From Rhopalosiphum padi (Eukaryota > Arthropoda > Insecta > Hemiptera > Aphididae), in the NCBI RefSeq assembly GCF_020882245.1, contig NC_083600.1:1612001-1676000 (forward strand): DNA of 64,000 bases, given 5' to 3'. Numbering within the stretch: position 1 is the stretch's first letter; each line of letters opens with the position of its first letter. The notes beneath the pieces are model-generated. The model was not told the origin of the DNA. It saw only the letters and a list, made by a program, of their open reading frames with translations, and made no database searches. The translations under genes and the position numbers were made by a program. Positions 43,501 to 56,281 of the stretch are shown here, one piece after another.

Positions 43501-46016
43501 GAAATTTTCGAGTTTTTATCGCATGGGTGCATTTTATGGACCAAACTGTATTCACGATTTATAGAATTCCAATTAAAATTTTCCGTTGTAGTCCTTCAGT
43601 CGGTTATTGTATTACAACTAAAAAAATCAAAAATCAAATTTAAGGTTTGTCCGTACACCCTGGTTCGAAAATTCGATTATTTCTTCACACAAGTATAATC
43701 ATAATTATGATGAACGACTTAGAACAAGTTATTTGCAAAAAACCTTCGTTTGGTACCGCTCTATAGTTGTCACTCCATATATATATATAGCACAATGTAT
43801 CACTAAAGCAATATACCAAATAAGGCAACGGCCAACATAATATGATAACACAACGTTTTGGCTATAAGCACTATAAGTACGCGTGCATAGTTTGGTGTCT
43901 GCGCAAGAAATTTTGTTTATATCAACTACGGTACTAACAGCATAATGTTTGCGATAAATCAGAAAATATATATTTCTAATTTCTATATATATTTCCATTG
44001 TGAACTTTCAGACAACCCGTTGAACTGCGACTGTAGTCTATTGTATTTCGCCGGTTGGCTGTCCAATCACAGTGCTACCCACGCGGCCGGCGATACGGCT
44101 GTGTGCGCCACTCCGCCGTCGCTGGAAAACGGCCTGCTCCAGGATCTTCCCGTATCCAAGTTGACGTGCGGCGGCGAGGACAGCGTGCCGCCGCCCGAAG
44201 GTCCTCTCGCTTCGATGCAGCCGTATACCGGTACGAAAATCTCGTTGCGCTCTTACCAGTTCGACGGCAGCCGGATCAGCTTAGGTTGGACCGTCGTAGC
44301 GCCGGTCATATCGTACTACTGCAACGCACTAGTCATCTACGAGGACGTCGGCAACCACGAAGTATTGCTCGACTCGAAACCGGTCAGGTGCAATTCGTCC
44401 CCAGTTGCCCGACGCCAAGAGTCTGACACTGTCGCTATCGGCTAACGAGTTACAGCCGACGCACAGTTACAGGTTGGTGCTATAATAATTAATTATAATA
44501 CTGCAGAGAGAATATAATATATATATACGTATACGTATCACCCTAACAGTATCATATTATACAGCAACTGTATCTGTGTATTCAAAACTGAACGGCTCCC
44601 GTGCGCGCGCAATCTAATATAAATCTACTCGTATAGTTCTATACTAACAAAAAAAAACATGTTTTTCGTGAGCAAACAAATCCCTTATATGAGCACCAAG
44701 GGCGGATACAAGGAGGGGGGCAATGGGGGCAATTGCCTCCCCTCGTTCACAAAAAAAAGTATCATATTATATTCCAACAAAGTTTTTTTTTTAAATAGAT
44801 GATGACCTTTTTTTAGTTGATAACTAACAAATTGCCCGGCTCCCGTTTAGGACCACTGTATCCGCTCTTGGCTCCTACTATTTAATGTGAAATGTGAAAA
44901 CGAGTTTCGAAAAGTAAATACATCTTAAGTACCTATAAGATTATCTATGCACCAAATTTCATAGTTAAAATGCGATAGAACGTTCCTTTTTAAAAGTACG
45001 TAGATTGATATGAATATTTACTTCAAGTTTTTATTCTTTTTGGGCAATCTATACCGCAGCAATCTTCAAAGTAATAATCCCTGGAAATTATTTTTAACAG
45101 TACACGTATATTTTAAGAAATAATTGAACGTTAAATTTTTAATCAGCTTTGTCGATAAATTAAAATACTGATTTATATTGGGTATGCAATAATAATATGT
45201 ATATACCTATACCATTTTTAATCGCCAATTAGAAATTTTTGCAGAACAATATTTTAAACTTTAAACGGTTAAATTATAATCACGAGAATAATCTAAAATG
45301 TCGATCATTAAAATATTGTTTTAAGTGTTTTCAATATAATAGTTGAATTTGAAATAATAATAAAAAACAAATCGATTATTCTGTCAGTTTCTAATGAATA
45401 CGTTCATCATCCGCAGGTATTGCGTGGTACTGGTTGAAGGATACGCGAACGACAAATCGGACGAATCGGCCATGGTGCTGGGCTGCAGCGACATCATACC
45501 TCTGGTGCCGAACGCCAACCAAGTGGTGCAGCCCAACAACCGGGCGGCGGCAACGGGGACCGCGGACCCGCCAGACATCCAAAACCTGACCACGTCGTTT
45601 GTGCCTCCGTCGTCGCTGTTCGTGGCCGTACACCTGTCGTCCGTGCGCCCGGACGCCGGTAAGTGTACGATAACGGTATCAGTGTACACGATGGGCAGGC
45701 CCCTGGCACACCACCGGTTGAACTGCACGGCGCCCTGGACTACGGTCACGGATCTGCCGACCGAGCGGGTCGTACCAGGTGTGTGCCAGCATCGGTTCAA
45801 AGTTCCCCAAAGACGACGAGGAGACCATGGTGTGCACGTCCGTGGACGGCGGCGCGGGCGGCATCGGAACCGGCGGCGGTGGCCCTGCCGACTGGTTGTT
45901 CGCGTGCGTTGGGTGCCAAAAGTTACGCGTTCCTGTTGTCGGCCACGTTCACGGCCGTCGTGTTCCTGTTCGTGTTGTTGGCGTACAGGACTCGCGTGTC
46001 GGGCGTGCAGCAATAG
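40537..46016 (+). CDS. Leucine-rich-repeat transmembrane protein, three +1 frameshifts
   Basis: Predicted cell-surface LRR protein. Coding exons: 40537-41073, 42696-43308, 44012-44472 and 45417-46016, with GT-AG junctions in compatible phase. An acceptor at 40530-40531 implies an upstream non-coding exon. A signal peptide (residues 1-21) and an N-terminal cap (Cys47, 55, 57, 65) come first. About ten LRRs follow (LERLDLSHNRLHTI, LTFLDLSNNSIHFI, LKTLDLSHNFLRSL). A C-terminal cap begins DNPLNCDCSLLYFAGWL. Then comes a possibly fibronectin III-like region (YCVVLVEGYA) and a transmembrane helix (YAFLLSATFTAVVFLFVLLA) with a short cytoplasmic tail ending at TAG 46016. The frame changes near 44396-44401, 45765-45775 and 45905-45915, each needing one extra base. 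Corrected length would be about 735 residues. It may be a real gene with assembly errors or a young pseudogene. Architecture recalls insect Lrt and nematode LET-4/EGG-6 proteins, but the ortholog is uncertain. Confidence 0.75.
44691..44876. mobile_element. Miniature inverted-repeat element in an LRR-gene intron
   Basis: The left end CCAAGGGCGGATACAAGG and the right end (inverted) CCAAGAGCGGATACAGTGG form terminal inverted repeats around about 180 bp, with a GGGGGGCAAT-type tract inside. It resembles the hAT MITEs of this window, but no matching 8-bp flanking repeat was found. Limits are approximate. It sits in the third intron (44473-45416). Confidence 0.6.
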
Positions 46017-47305
46017 AAGTCGACCGGCCGCGCGAACGCCGTCCAGACGCACCAGTGCTTTTTGCCAGTGCCACCACCCGACAACGGCACCCACCGGCCC
46101 AGGAGTACGTGAAACTTCAGGCCACCACCGTCTGTAACAAGCAGTGTGGATGGTTGCTTCTGCAGTTGACGTCGAACTCGCGGTCAAAGTCGACCGTCAC
46201 TCGCTCTTGCGGAACACGTGGCCGCCGAACCGCTCAGAACTTTTCGGAATATTGTAAAATGTATAACGTATTTAGTTTTTAAGTTTGTTTTTGTTTTGTC
46301 AAGTCGGCCGAGGAGCTTATTTTAATATTATTTAATTAGGTATATCAGCTATTCAACGTGCCATATTGATAGTTAACTGAAACCTTTTTTGAGTTTTGAC
46401 AAATTCCTCACATTATAAATATGTCTGTTGATGTTTACGTTCAGATTGATAATGTAGTATCACGCAGTAATATGTGTATTTTTTTCGACTGGATTCTTCG
46501 ACGGAATTTATAATGATTGGCAGGTGGTGATAAACTTCGATACTTCTGCAGCTAGTGGCGCAATTGTATTATGTAGGAAATACAGCACTCCCACAAACTC
46601 CACGGTTTCAAAATTATAAGTTATTTCTAAGATTTTGGGATTTTGGTGCGGGCCGCGGGGCTTAGTCCTTGCGATAATATTTCCTTTCTAGTTTCATCTA
46701 CGGAAAAACTATTTTATTCATATTTTATCATGTCATATAAATATTTTTTACGTCTATTACCTAACCTCGTGTTTGGTCCGAGGTGTCGTTAAATGTTTCA
46801 AATTAATATTTTTGTAAACATTTTCAATACCATTATCTAAGTTTGATTCGACAAAATACATTTATTTTTCAAGGAAACGTCGTACCTACGTTTGAATAAT
46901 TGTTATGATGTTTATTTGTTATCGTCTATCATGCTTTAATATAATATAGGTAGAGGTTTAATCTGAATAAACACTCAACATCCCGAACTTAGTTCACATA
47001 TTTTAGGTAGGTAGGTATTACAATATAAGAACTGAAATTTAATTTAACACTATTTAACAATGTTTACTAACAAAATGTTAAAAATGTATTTTAATAAGTT
47101 TATGGTATTTATTATTATTTTTAATCAATATTGTATCAATATTTTATTAAAGTTCATCTCAATTTAATTTCAGTAGGTGCATGCCTTCTATTTCTTTAAA
47201 GTTACATTCTATACTTTTATTTATTTTCGTATATAATTTTTGTACATCGCTGTAGTATAATTTAACTTGTTTATTTTTAATATTGTATTGTATAATTTGA
47301 TTTTT

Positions 47306-47377
47306 AAACACTATTTTTACTATATATATATATATAATATAAATTATAACATATAGATATAGTAAAAAATAGTGTTT
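47306..47377. repeat. Hairpin-forming inverted repeat
   Basis: AAACACTATTTTTACTATA and its reverse complement (one extra base) flank a TA-rich loop of about 35 bp. It could be a tiny palindromic MITE or a (TA)n-seeded foldback. Confidence 0.55.
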
Positions 47378-48352
47378 GAGTGGAACGAAAGTCATATTGT
47401 GATAATGTACGAAGAGTAATGGTTAGTTATATAAAGTACTTAACGATTATCATCACTGTAAATAAATTTAATATTATAATATTTATAACTGTACATAATA
47501 TTGGACGATTATTGTTGGTTTGTACCTAATCATTTATATTTATCAATTGAAAATAAATCTAACCGTTTTTAATCCTGATTTATCTATGGCTATCGACTAT
47601 CGTACATTTTTAAGTACCTAGCCACCTAGGTACCTACTACCTACCTTATTTTATGTGAAATATTGAGCAGTCAATGAGGGAATGAGGGAATGCCCGACAT
47701 GGGAAACATCATACGATTGAACTCGATATTTTTACCTAAAATCTAAGTATAGGTAGGTGCTTTTATTTAAATTTACAAAAATATTAACTATATGTTTATA
47801 TGTAAACGAATCCAGAACGACATGTATTAGAACGAGCGATTCTATTATAATACTATAATAGAGTATAAATTCTATACTATATATTATAGAACAATAGTAC
47901 CTACATATTATATTATATTATAACATTATTATTTATTATTTTTATTATACTGATATATATCGTTGAATATTTGAGATATGTAATAATAAATTTAAACATA
48001 TTTAAAACAATTAAACAAACGTTTTCAATATGTAACTATATAACAAAGACTAAAGAGATATCAGATATGAATACTATTATTTGATTGGAATATGCATTAT
48101 TTTAATGTGTTCTGTAAATACAATAAGTACTATAAATTATAACAGTATAATACTTGTATTTATAACATTAAAAAAATTGAAAAAGTAATTATAAAACTTT
48201 AATAAACAATTTAACATATTTAGATATTTTTTTTTGTAAACTGTGTTAGTTTTCTTCATATATGTTGAAGACAGCAGGTATCTATTTTACTTTGTTCATG
48301 ATTTAATTCATAGCAACATAATTTATATATTAATTGATTAACGTCGTTTAAA

Positions 48353-48466
48353 ATGTTATCATATTATTTAGGCTATTGCCTATATGGAAATAACTTGTGG
48401 ATGATTGTTCCTCGCCGATGGCTGGTAGAAATCTATGCTAAACTCAAACAAAAAGGCTATTTGTAA
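48353..48466 (+). other. Short open frame of unknown nature
   Basis: A 37-codon frame contains GNNLWMIVPRRWLVEIYAKL then KQKGYL and a stop. Its amino-acid mix looks more protein-like than its neighbours, and the sequence before GYC could serve as a splice acceptor (TTTAG). Around and just after it a motif, A.CTG(C/T)G(G/A)CAA, is repeated near 48465, 48495 and 48528. It may be a decayed exon or transposon piece. No family recognised. Confidence 0.25.
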
Positions 48467-50307
48467 ACTGCGGCAAAAAAAATTAATATTATACAATCTG
48501 CGACAAAACTGATAAGATATATTATACAAACTGTGGCAATTTATTTTATTTACCTTATATTATATACTATGTATATATACCTACATACCTATTTGTTATT
48601 ATTTACTTAAATATAAATATCATTTAATTAATTATATTATGTTGGCCGTTAAGTACAAATTAGTTAAGAAAATTCACATTTATTCTTAAGTTTTAATGCA
48701 ATAAAATAATGGTTCCTTTATTTGTGATAACACTACTTATAGTACTTGGTAGGTATCTACCTATTTAGTTAACACCTAATAATCAATAATGTTTATTCAG
48801 GATGGAAAACAATTAATAGTGTTTAACAATTTTAAATTTAAATATGAATTAAAAATAAGTGGTTAAAAAATATGGAAATGCTCAAATAAAACATGCAAGA
48901 CCAAATTGGCTTTAAACAACGAATTCTACAAGAATAATCATTTTTGGTACATAATCATGAATCAGATTCTACAATAGTCAATAGTCTCAAGAAGTATAAA
49001 TAAATGCTGCATATTTTAATATTTAATATATTATTTGTATAATAATACAAGATTTTTAAAACAGTACCTATGATATATATTTTATTGTTGATGGATACAG
49101 TCATATAGACGGGGTCCGATGAATGTGGTGGCTCTGAGCACATCTTTAAACCCTTAGTAATGGCTACTATTTTTCAATTCTATGCAATAATAATAAGTAT
49201 ATTAAAACAATTAATATAAAAAAATAAATTATAATATGATATGAGATATTATAATACAATAAAAATTAAATTATATTAGAATACATTATATTGCTATCTT
49301 TAATAGTAAATATTACAATTTTAAAATGCTCATAAATAACTTAAAATTGAAATATCTATTTCAATAAAAACCCAAAAGATGCCTTGGATTATATTTTACA
49401 TTTAAATTTGATAATAAGTAAATTCATTCTAATATCTAATATTCAGTTAACAGCAAATATTGGTTTTACTATAATATATAAAATATAGGTATTTTATGCA
49501 ATTGTATTTACTCAAATCATTAATTGATTTATTTTTAATATTATAATCAAAATCGTCAAATAAATATGTAATGATTTAATTTAGTAGTAAACTATTTCCA
49601 AGTAAATATTTTATTATATCATGTTAAATTAATATTAAACTTATAAGTTATAATAAACAATAACATTGTATAAGCCAAATACCAATATATGATTCTTATT
49701 GTATGACATTTTTGATCTGAAGCTCAATTCAACACACACTCACATAAATAACAAACATTTATGACATGTCAAAATAAATAGATATTTATTGTATTTTGTT
49801 TTATACAGGAATATTTAATACTAATGATGGAACATAAATAAACAATTTTGTGTATAGTAACATACAATTGTTAATTAAGTATAATATAGTGAAAAGTTAA
49901 CCACAATATTCTCAGTATAAAATTTTGTTACATAAATAATTAATATGAATTTCGTAATACAATAAATACAATATTAACATATAAATACAATATAATGAAG
50001 ACAAATGTAAATAGGTTAAACAACTAAATGAACTTATTATTAAACATACAATATTATCAATAGAATGTTTATTTAAGCTTATAAGTTGTGAATATCCAAA
50101 CTAACAGTTGTCAATTGAATATTTTTGCAAACTCTAAAAATCATTCAAAATAATACCATATGTGTTACTAATTAGTTTTATATCCAGACTATAGTATATC
50201 CTTAAATTAGCAAATTTCATTGTTCTTAAAATTAGCCAAATCAGGTATTTTAGTCCAAAAATTTTAGATAACTTACTTACATTGGAATTATTTTATTACC
50301 AGAAGTT

Positions 50308-52344
50308 TTACAATACACCTAGTTCTACTCTTGGACGTTTTCTAGACGATGAGGCAGATTCTTCACCTGTTTCAACCAATTCTCTTTTTTTACCTCCATG
50401 CTAGAATATAAATTAAATATATTATTATACAAGATAATTATGTGTTACTGCTATTAGATATTATCATAATTTATAATTATAAAAAAATGAAAATATGATT
50501 CAATATAAGATTATAAGCTGGTATGTCTTATGTATAATTTATACAGAAATATGTACATACTTATTTAAGTTTTAATAAAATAATTAAATATTATGGAACA
50601 CAAAGTAATATTTCTGTGATTTTGTTGTTAATATATTATATTCTAAAATAATACTAAATTTAGGTAAATACTAAAATAGCCATTTATAAAAAGTATCCAT
50701 GGCTACATAACTTGAAAGTTTAAAAAGATAATTTATACTTAGAAATCTTTATAATGAGTAATAACTTTTACTATTGTATATATACATTCAATTTAAGTAT
50801 TTACAAAGCATTAATAAAATATGAATAGTATTTATTTTTTTGAAATTTTATAAACATACCAAATAGTATTATTAATTAAAATAAGATCTAATATTTAAAA
50901 ACCAGTTAATAAGAAAAAATAGTATACTAAATAGGTTCTTTGAATTACACATTTACCTTTTTATCCCATTGGTTATGTAAATACCGGAGTAACAAATTTG
51001 ACTTGTCAGTAACAATAACTGAAATTAAAAATAATACAATTTAAATTTTAAAATATAAAAACATTGACACATTGTAAATGATAATCCTGTATTAAATAAC
51101 AGACATATATTACAGTAATCATCATATTTTGTTTCTATAATGAATACAAATTAAGTTAGAACTCACAGTTTTCATTGCATATTATATACAACAAATAATG
51201 TAAGTATTTGAAAATAAGTATGAATTTCAAAATATATAGTATATTAATATATTGTTGGTAAACATTATATGTGAATGGTATTAATAAATACATTTTTTAA
51301 TTTTAATGATATTAAAAATATATAATAACTCTATTCAAGAAGAGAAGATACAGGTAAATTATTATTCGGAAATAAATTATGTTGGATTTAAACTGTCCTA
51401 CCATATGAATGAATGAAAATAGATTATGTCCATACATAATTGCTACAGTATCTTTTTTTTGAGAATAGAGTTTAATTTATTATAAAAAATAAAACAATAA
51501 CTACAAACTTTGGTCGCAAGGTTGATCATCTGTTGTTATGTAAACTGGAACACGCTTACTCCGACCATTGTCTGAATGGAAACGGGAAAAATTGCGTTTG
51601 TCAAAGGATGGCATGCCATCCAGGAATTCGGCTATAGACTGAAATATAAAAAAAATAAATCAATTGTTTTTATCATTAGTAAGTTAGAAACAAAAAATGA
51701 TTCTGAATCTTTTATTACTAATACAATATTAATATGTATTATAATAATTTACATTATGATATTATTGATATTTTAATATATATTAATAAAAAATATAATG
51801 GGAATAAATTTGGCATTGTCACTGCACATCGGTCAAAAATTAAGCTGGGACTAGCAAAAAGAATAAACCGATCAGATGTTTAATTAAAATATACATCATA
51901 TTATGATGTACTCTAGATTCAGATTGTATGAGTTAAAAAAATATGTGTCTGTATATTGTTATTAAATTGTATGTATTGATCGACATATGTGAAGAACACT
52001 ACTAACCAAATCTCAAAAAATAAAATAGCAAAAATCTATAGCAGCTCTATTTGACAATAGAAAACGATCGAGCTGGAATAGTTTATATTATACTAGTGTT
52101 TCATCGAAAAATATAATATCATAATGATATTGTTGTGTTCTACCTAGATTCAAATTTTATCTTAAATTCAATTAAACCATTCCACACAATTTAGAATTTC
52201 ATAAACAGGATGTAAATCAAAATATCTATGACCTTTAACGAAATGGCATCGTCCATGGGTAGATAAAAAGTAAATTCACGAGTAAGGCGTGTGGCGTTGT
52301 ACCTACCATATTTTTTATAAGGTATGGAATTTTATACTCACCAT
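50308..52344 (-). CDS. DDA1: DDA1: DET1- and DDB1-associated protein 1
   Basis: Small subunit of the DDB1-DET1-DDA1 core used by CRL4 ubiquitin ligases, nuclear. Four coding exons on the minus strand: 52344-52342 (only the ATG), 51638-51509, 51018-50957 and 50400-50308. The frame closes at 95 residues; human DDA1 has about 102. The protein starts [20 protein letters not shown], followed by VPVYITTDD, then the diagnostic [20 protein letters not shown], which is almost the family consensus. It ends with a Ser- and Lys/Arg-rich tail, [16 protein letters not shown]. The ATG is followed directly by GTGAGT, so the start codon is separated from the rest by a 703-nt intron. A candidate AATAAA lies 11 bp beyond the stop. 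Upstream sequence (52350-52930) is richer in CpG and likely includes the promoter. Confidence 0.92.
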
Positions 52345-54809
52345 TTTTTGGTACGTTGCGTAGTCCAAAACGTGTGCACAGGAAATCGGATGCTTGTTTT
52401 GGAAACGGCAAGTGGAATCGCTAAACGCGGTACGCCAATATTATCTCTGGATATTGCGAAATGCGAATATTATATTGTTAGTTAAAATTGTATTGCCTTG
52501 TAAATGACACTGTCCGTCCGGTCCCAGTGAAAGTAGAATAAACACTAATGGTTGAGCAACGATAGCCAGACAGACAGTACGACACGCTGTTTGTCGGAAA
52601 TCGGAATCGTAGTAGGGCTGTTACTACAGGTAGGCGACCGTCGACGGAAATGAAAATTAAAAGGTGATCACTTTGTCTGGCAGTCGACAAATTAATTAAG
52701 TAAATTGGTGTATTTCATTCCATAATAACGAAAACGATTGGGTAAGGTTTGATAAGGAGATGAACGCTGTTGAAAAATGACGAAAAACGAAAAACGTGTT
52801 GATAACCGTCTTCAAATTCGGTGTGGTGGTGCGATGGTCGATATCATTCGGTATCGCATTATCGTGATATCAAAAACAATACCGGAAACCGTGACACTGA
52901 CACACTGTCCGCAGGCCACAGCACCGACAGTTTATAAATTAGTATAGTAACTAGTAAGTTTGTACGGTACAGAATGTTTAAAAAAAAATAAATAATTTCA
53001 AATTAAAATACGTAACGTAGGTAACGTGATATTATCACGTCATTAGATTATTATTGAAATATAAATTGTATAATATTATTTAAACCGTGAAAAAATATGG
53101 TTTTTTTTGTTATCGATTTGCACGTGTTTTTGTTTATGTTCTACCACGCCTATGCGTTGATCTACTTACAATTATTATAAGTTTGATTATTACAGCCTTT
53201 TTTTGGAAACTTATGATATAATATTGTCCGAATAAACTCGCTACACACTATCTACGCCTGTCGCCTACTACCAAACTAGCTTACTGCCTATTCACAACGT
53301 GTGGACAATCGTTGCTCGTCCGCGAATAAAGTCGACGACCTACCTACCATTTCGCTATTTACTGGCCGTTTTACTCTCCAACTACTAAGTATGACAAAAT
53401 AATATATTTTTTCCTGTTCTCCTCTGACTATCGAGTGAAATTGCTTTGTGTTAATCCAATCGATATGATCTATAAAAATCAGTGATGTCGTGCCCAAGAA
53501 TTTTAAATGGAAGGGGATACCATCATATTATAAATAATCATAATATACATTTCAGCGATTCGCGCGGACAGACCCAAAGACGCAAATAGCTAGTCTTAAG
53601 AAGTTAGTGATGTGAGAACGTTACCTATACAGACTTACAGTAAGTTGTTGTCTCTGTTTTATAAACATACAATATACGAATACAACATAGTAAATTTGCG
53701 TTTAGTAGAAACAATTGTGTGTTGTTAAGTTGTTTGCTTTAATATTCAATGGCTAATTAATTTTTACCATTTTAAGTAAAGTATATGCGACTTATATTAA
53801 AATTAATGTCTTGACGTGTAGTTTAATATCTAGATATTCAAAAAAATATTGGATTAAAATTGAATATAAAATAAAATGTTGATGGCTAATTTCACCAAAA
53901 AACTATTAATAATTAGCCATTTATGTATTTATATTTTCCTATTTTTATCAATGTTTAAAGTAAGTTTTATCGATATTTTATATGAAGTTGGCTACTATGA
54001 ATGTTTTTAAAAATATTGTTAATGAATCGAACCTATTTTCGATCCTTAAAGTTAAAAAAAAAGTATGAAATTTAATTTATAAAATGTATTATAACTGTAT
54101 TTTGAGAAAAAAAAAAAATTTTAAGTGTTTAACATCTTAAGAAAAAAAATCTTAGTTAAATACATTTAACTTCGTTCTTACAATAAAGATCAATGTCATC
54201 ACGCGAAAAATGTGAAGCAAGATTATCACCAATCGATACTTTTGGACCCACTTTATTTTTTGCTCATAACAGTCATAACAAATATATAGTTTTAAATCAA
54301 TCCTCGAAATTAACAGAATCTATAACCAACCAGACTTAGATCTATTATATCTTGCTTTACTTGTGCCATCTCGGCACAGTAGCGGCCAACTCGACTATAA
54401 CCTTAAAATGTCTAATAAGTTCCTAAGTTCCTAATAGTTTTGATATTTTTTAAACTTAAGATTTCATCAGAAATTAAAGCTTACCATATTTATATACTTT
54501 ATTTGAAAATGACCAACGAATTCATACATACCTTTATTTTATTTCTGTTCATCTGTTGCATTTACTGATTATTATTCTCGATATTATTTTATTATGCAAA
54601 ATTACAATATATGTCGAATATTGCCTATACGAAACCCCTTAAATAACAATCTGTTAATAAATTTAAAATTATTGAAATTTACATATTAAAACTTATAAGT
54701 TTTTTTACAATTTAACTTAATCTAATTACGTCTTACAATATTATTTTATAATATATTATAATTTGAATCTTTGGAGTATTTTAAACTGATTTTAGGTTAT
54801 CAATGACCT

Positions 54810-55654
54810 CAGTGGTGTAGTTATACTTTATAGGGTGACGATGGGGATAGATCCCTCCCAGAGCTTTTTTTTTTTATAATGCGTTGACTTGTACTCGATA
54901 TAAGATTATTTGATTATAAAATTTCCCACATTATGTTATAATCTCGGATATAATCCACCACGTCCTTACCTTGGCTCTCAAATTATATCTATTGCCTATC
55001 ATACGCGATACTCTCCAGATATAGAAAACTTTGACATTTTACAGGTTGAGCTAAATTTTTGGAGGCGCAAACTAAGCAGATCATCTATAATATTCAAAAA
55101 TCAGCTCTTCACTCTTCTAGCTCTTACTGAATATAGTGTTCATTTATTTCCTAATATATTTAAAATTATCAAAATTGTATGTATATTGCCTAGCTGTCTC
55201 CTTTACTACGCCTAAGCGGATGTTTTCACCTCTAAAAAGAATAATGACGTATTTAAGAAATACCATGTCTGAAATAAGAATAAAAAACACTAGCTTTTTA
55301 TGCATTGCCATAAAACGATTGTATTTATATTTTTATAATAATTAATTAATAACCATTATTTGTCATAAAACAGGATCAATTGAATGGATTAACTATGTTA
55401 GCTGTCCTCAAAAACATAGACAATTACACAGAGGAATTAATAAACGAGTTAGCCAAAAAACCTAGGAAATTGGATCTTATTTTATAAACTATAGAATTTA
55501 TGATAGGTAATTAAATTTTTATGTAAAATTTAACTGTAATTATGCATAAAAAAATATAAAAACCTGTTAGAGGGTGTGGGGCAAAGCCCCCCACTTTACG
55601 TTTATCCAATAAATTATATAGAGTCCCCAGAACAAAATCATAACTATGCCATGG
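54810..55654 (+). mobile_element. hAT transposon remnant with intact target duplication
   Basis: An 845-bp element has imperfect ends (CAGTGGTGTAGTTAT on the left; CCATGGCATAGTTAT inverted on the right). It is flanked by a perfect 8-bp duplication, AATGACCT, at 54802-54809 and 55655-55662. It retains only the C-terminal part of a hAT transposase, so it is an internally deleted copy. Right-end sequence includes a GGGGCAAAGCCCC inverted stretch, as in other elements of this window. Confidence 0.85.
54910..55487 (+). pseudogene. hAT transposase C-terminal (dimerisation) fragment, broken
   Basis: The first frame contains LQVELNFWRRKLSR and HLFPNIFKIIKIVCILP, matching the C-terminal dimerisation region of hAT transposases (the 'ELELWRRKL ... 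FPNI' pattern). A one-frame change follows, giving MFSPLKRIMTYLRNTMSEIR. After further stops, 55371-55487 encodes LNGLTMLAVLKNID and INELAKKPRKLDLIL, the usual C-terminal end. At least one frameshift and intervening stops make it non-functional. The N-terminal zinc finger and most of the catalytic domain are missing. Confidence 0.8.
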
Positions 55655-56281
55655 AATGACCTACCTATGACCTATCTCTATATTATCTAGGTCTATTGGC
55701 CCCGAGTGAAATTGAAACAGGCAGTACAAATAATTAAATCGATCCACCCACTCCTTCCAATTTACCAACCTTTCAATTATTAATTTTTAAGTATAGCTAT
55801 AAATAAATATTTCATTTTAAATATAAATAATTTAATAAAATTATTGTGTTTATTAAAATTATTGCAGAAAGACACTTTAAAGTATACTATCTATTATTTA
55901 ATAACCCACCCACCCACCGACCTAATTTTTAAGGCAGTTCAATTGAACAACCTGAAGCGAGTGTTCTACACCATTGATATGTTTTATTTATACCTTATAA
56001 ATAGTTCATTTTTTAATATATATAAGAATATACGTTTAACATAATTGAAGCATGAAAATGATGTTTAAGTGTTAATTATATAAGTATCTATTATAAAAAA
56101 TGTATTTCTATTTATTATAATTATCTATTTAAAAATAAAAAAAATATATTATTACAAAAACGTAATAAAGTAAAAAAAAAATATGGTACTTAAGTACTTT
56201 AATATTATTTTTAATATATTATTTTAAATTTATAATAGTTTTAATTAGTTTAAAAACTAATTGTTATTTTTAATAAAAAAA

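Larger units (their letters stand above)
46017..50307. other. LRR 3' UTR and intergenic DNA
   Basis: The first 250 bp after the LRR stop remain GC-rich and are probably 3' UTR. After that the DNA is AT-rich without recognisable genes. It includes a hairpin at 47306-47377 and a short unexplained frame at 48353. The left-over right part may include the DDA1 3' UTR. Confidence 0.5.
52345..56281. other. Intergenic DNA between DDA1 and the P450 gene
   Basis: The first 600 bp are less AT-rich and probably contain the DDA1 5' UTR and promoter. The rest has no convincing gene apart from the hAT remnant at 54810-55654. The short frames at 52478, 53288 and 55844 show no domain. Confidence 0.5.

Noticed and set aside
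44385..44404. A tiny intron explaining the first LRR frame change
   Set aside because: The only GT..AG pair would remove about 22 bases, far too short for splicing.
45384..46187. 267-codon antisense open frame
   Set aside because: It is a shadow of GC-rich LRR exon 4: high Arg content, no domain and opposite to a supported exon.
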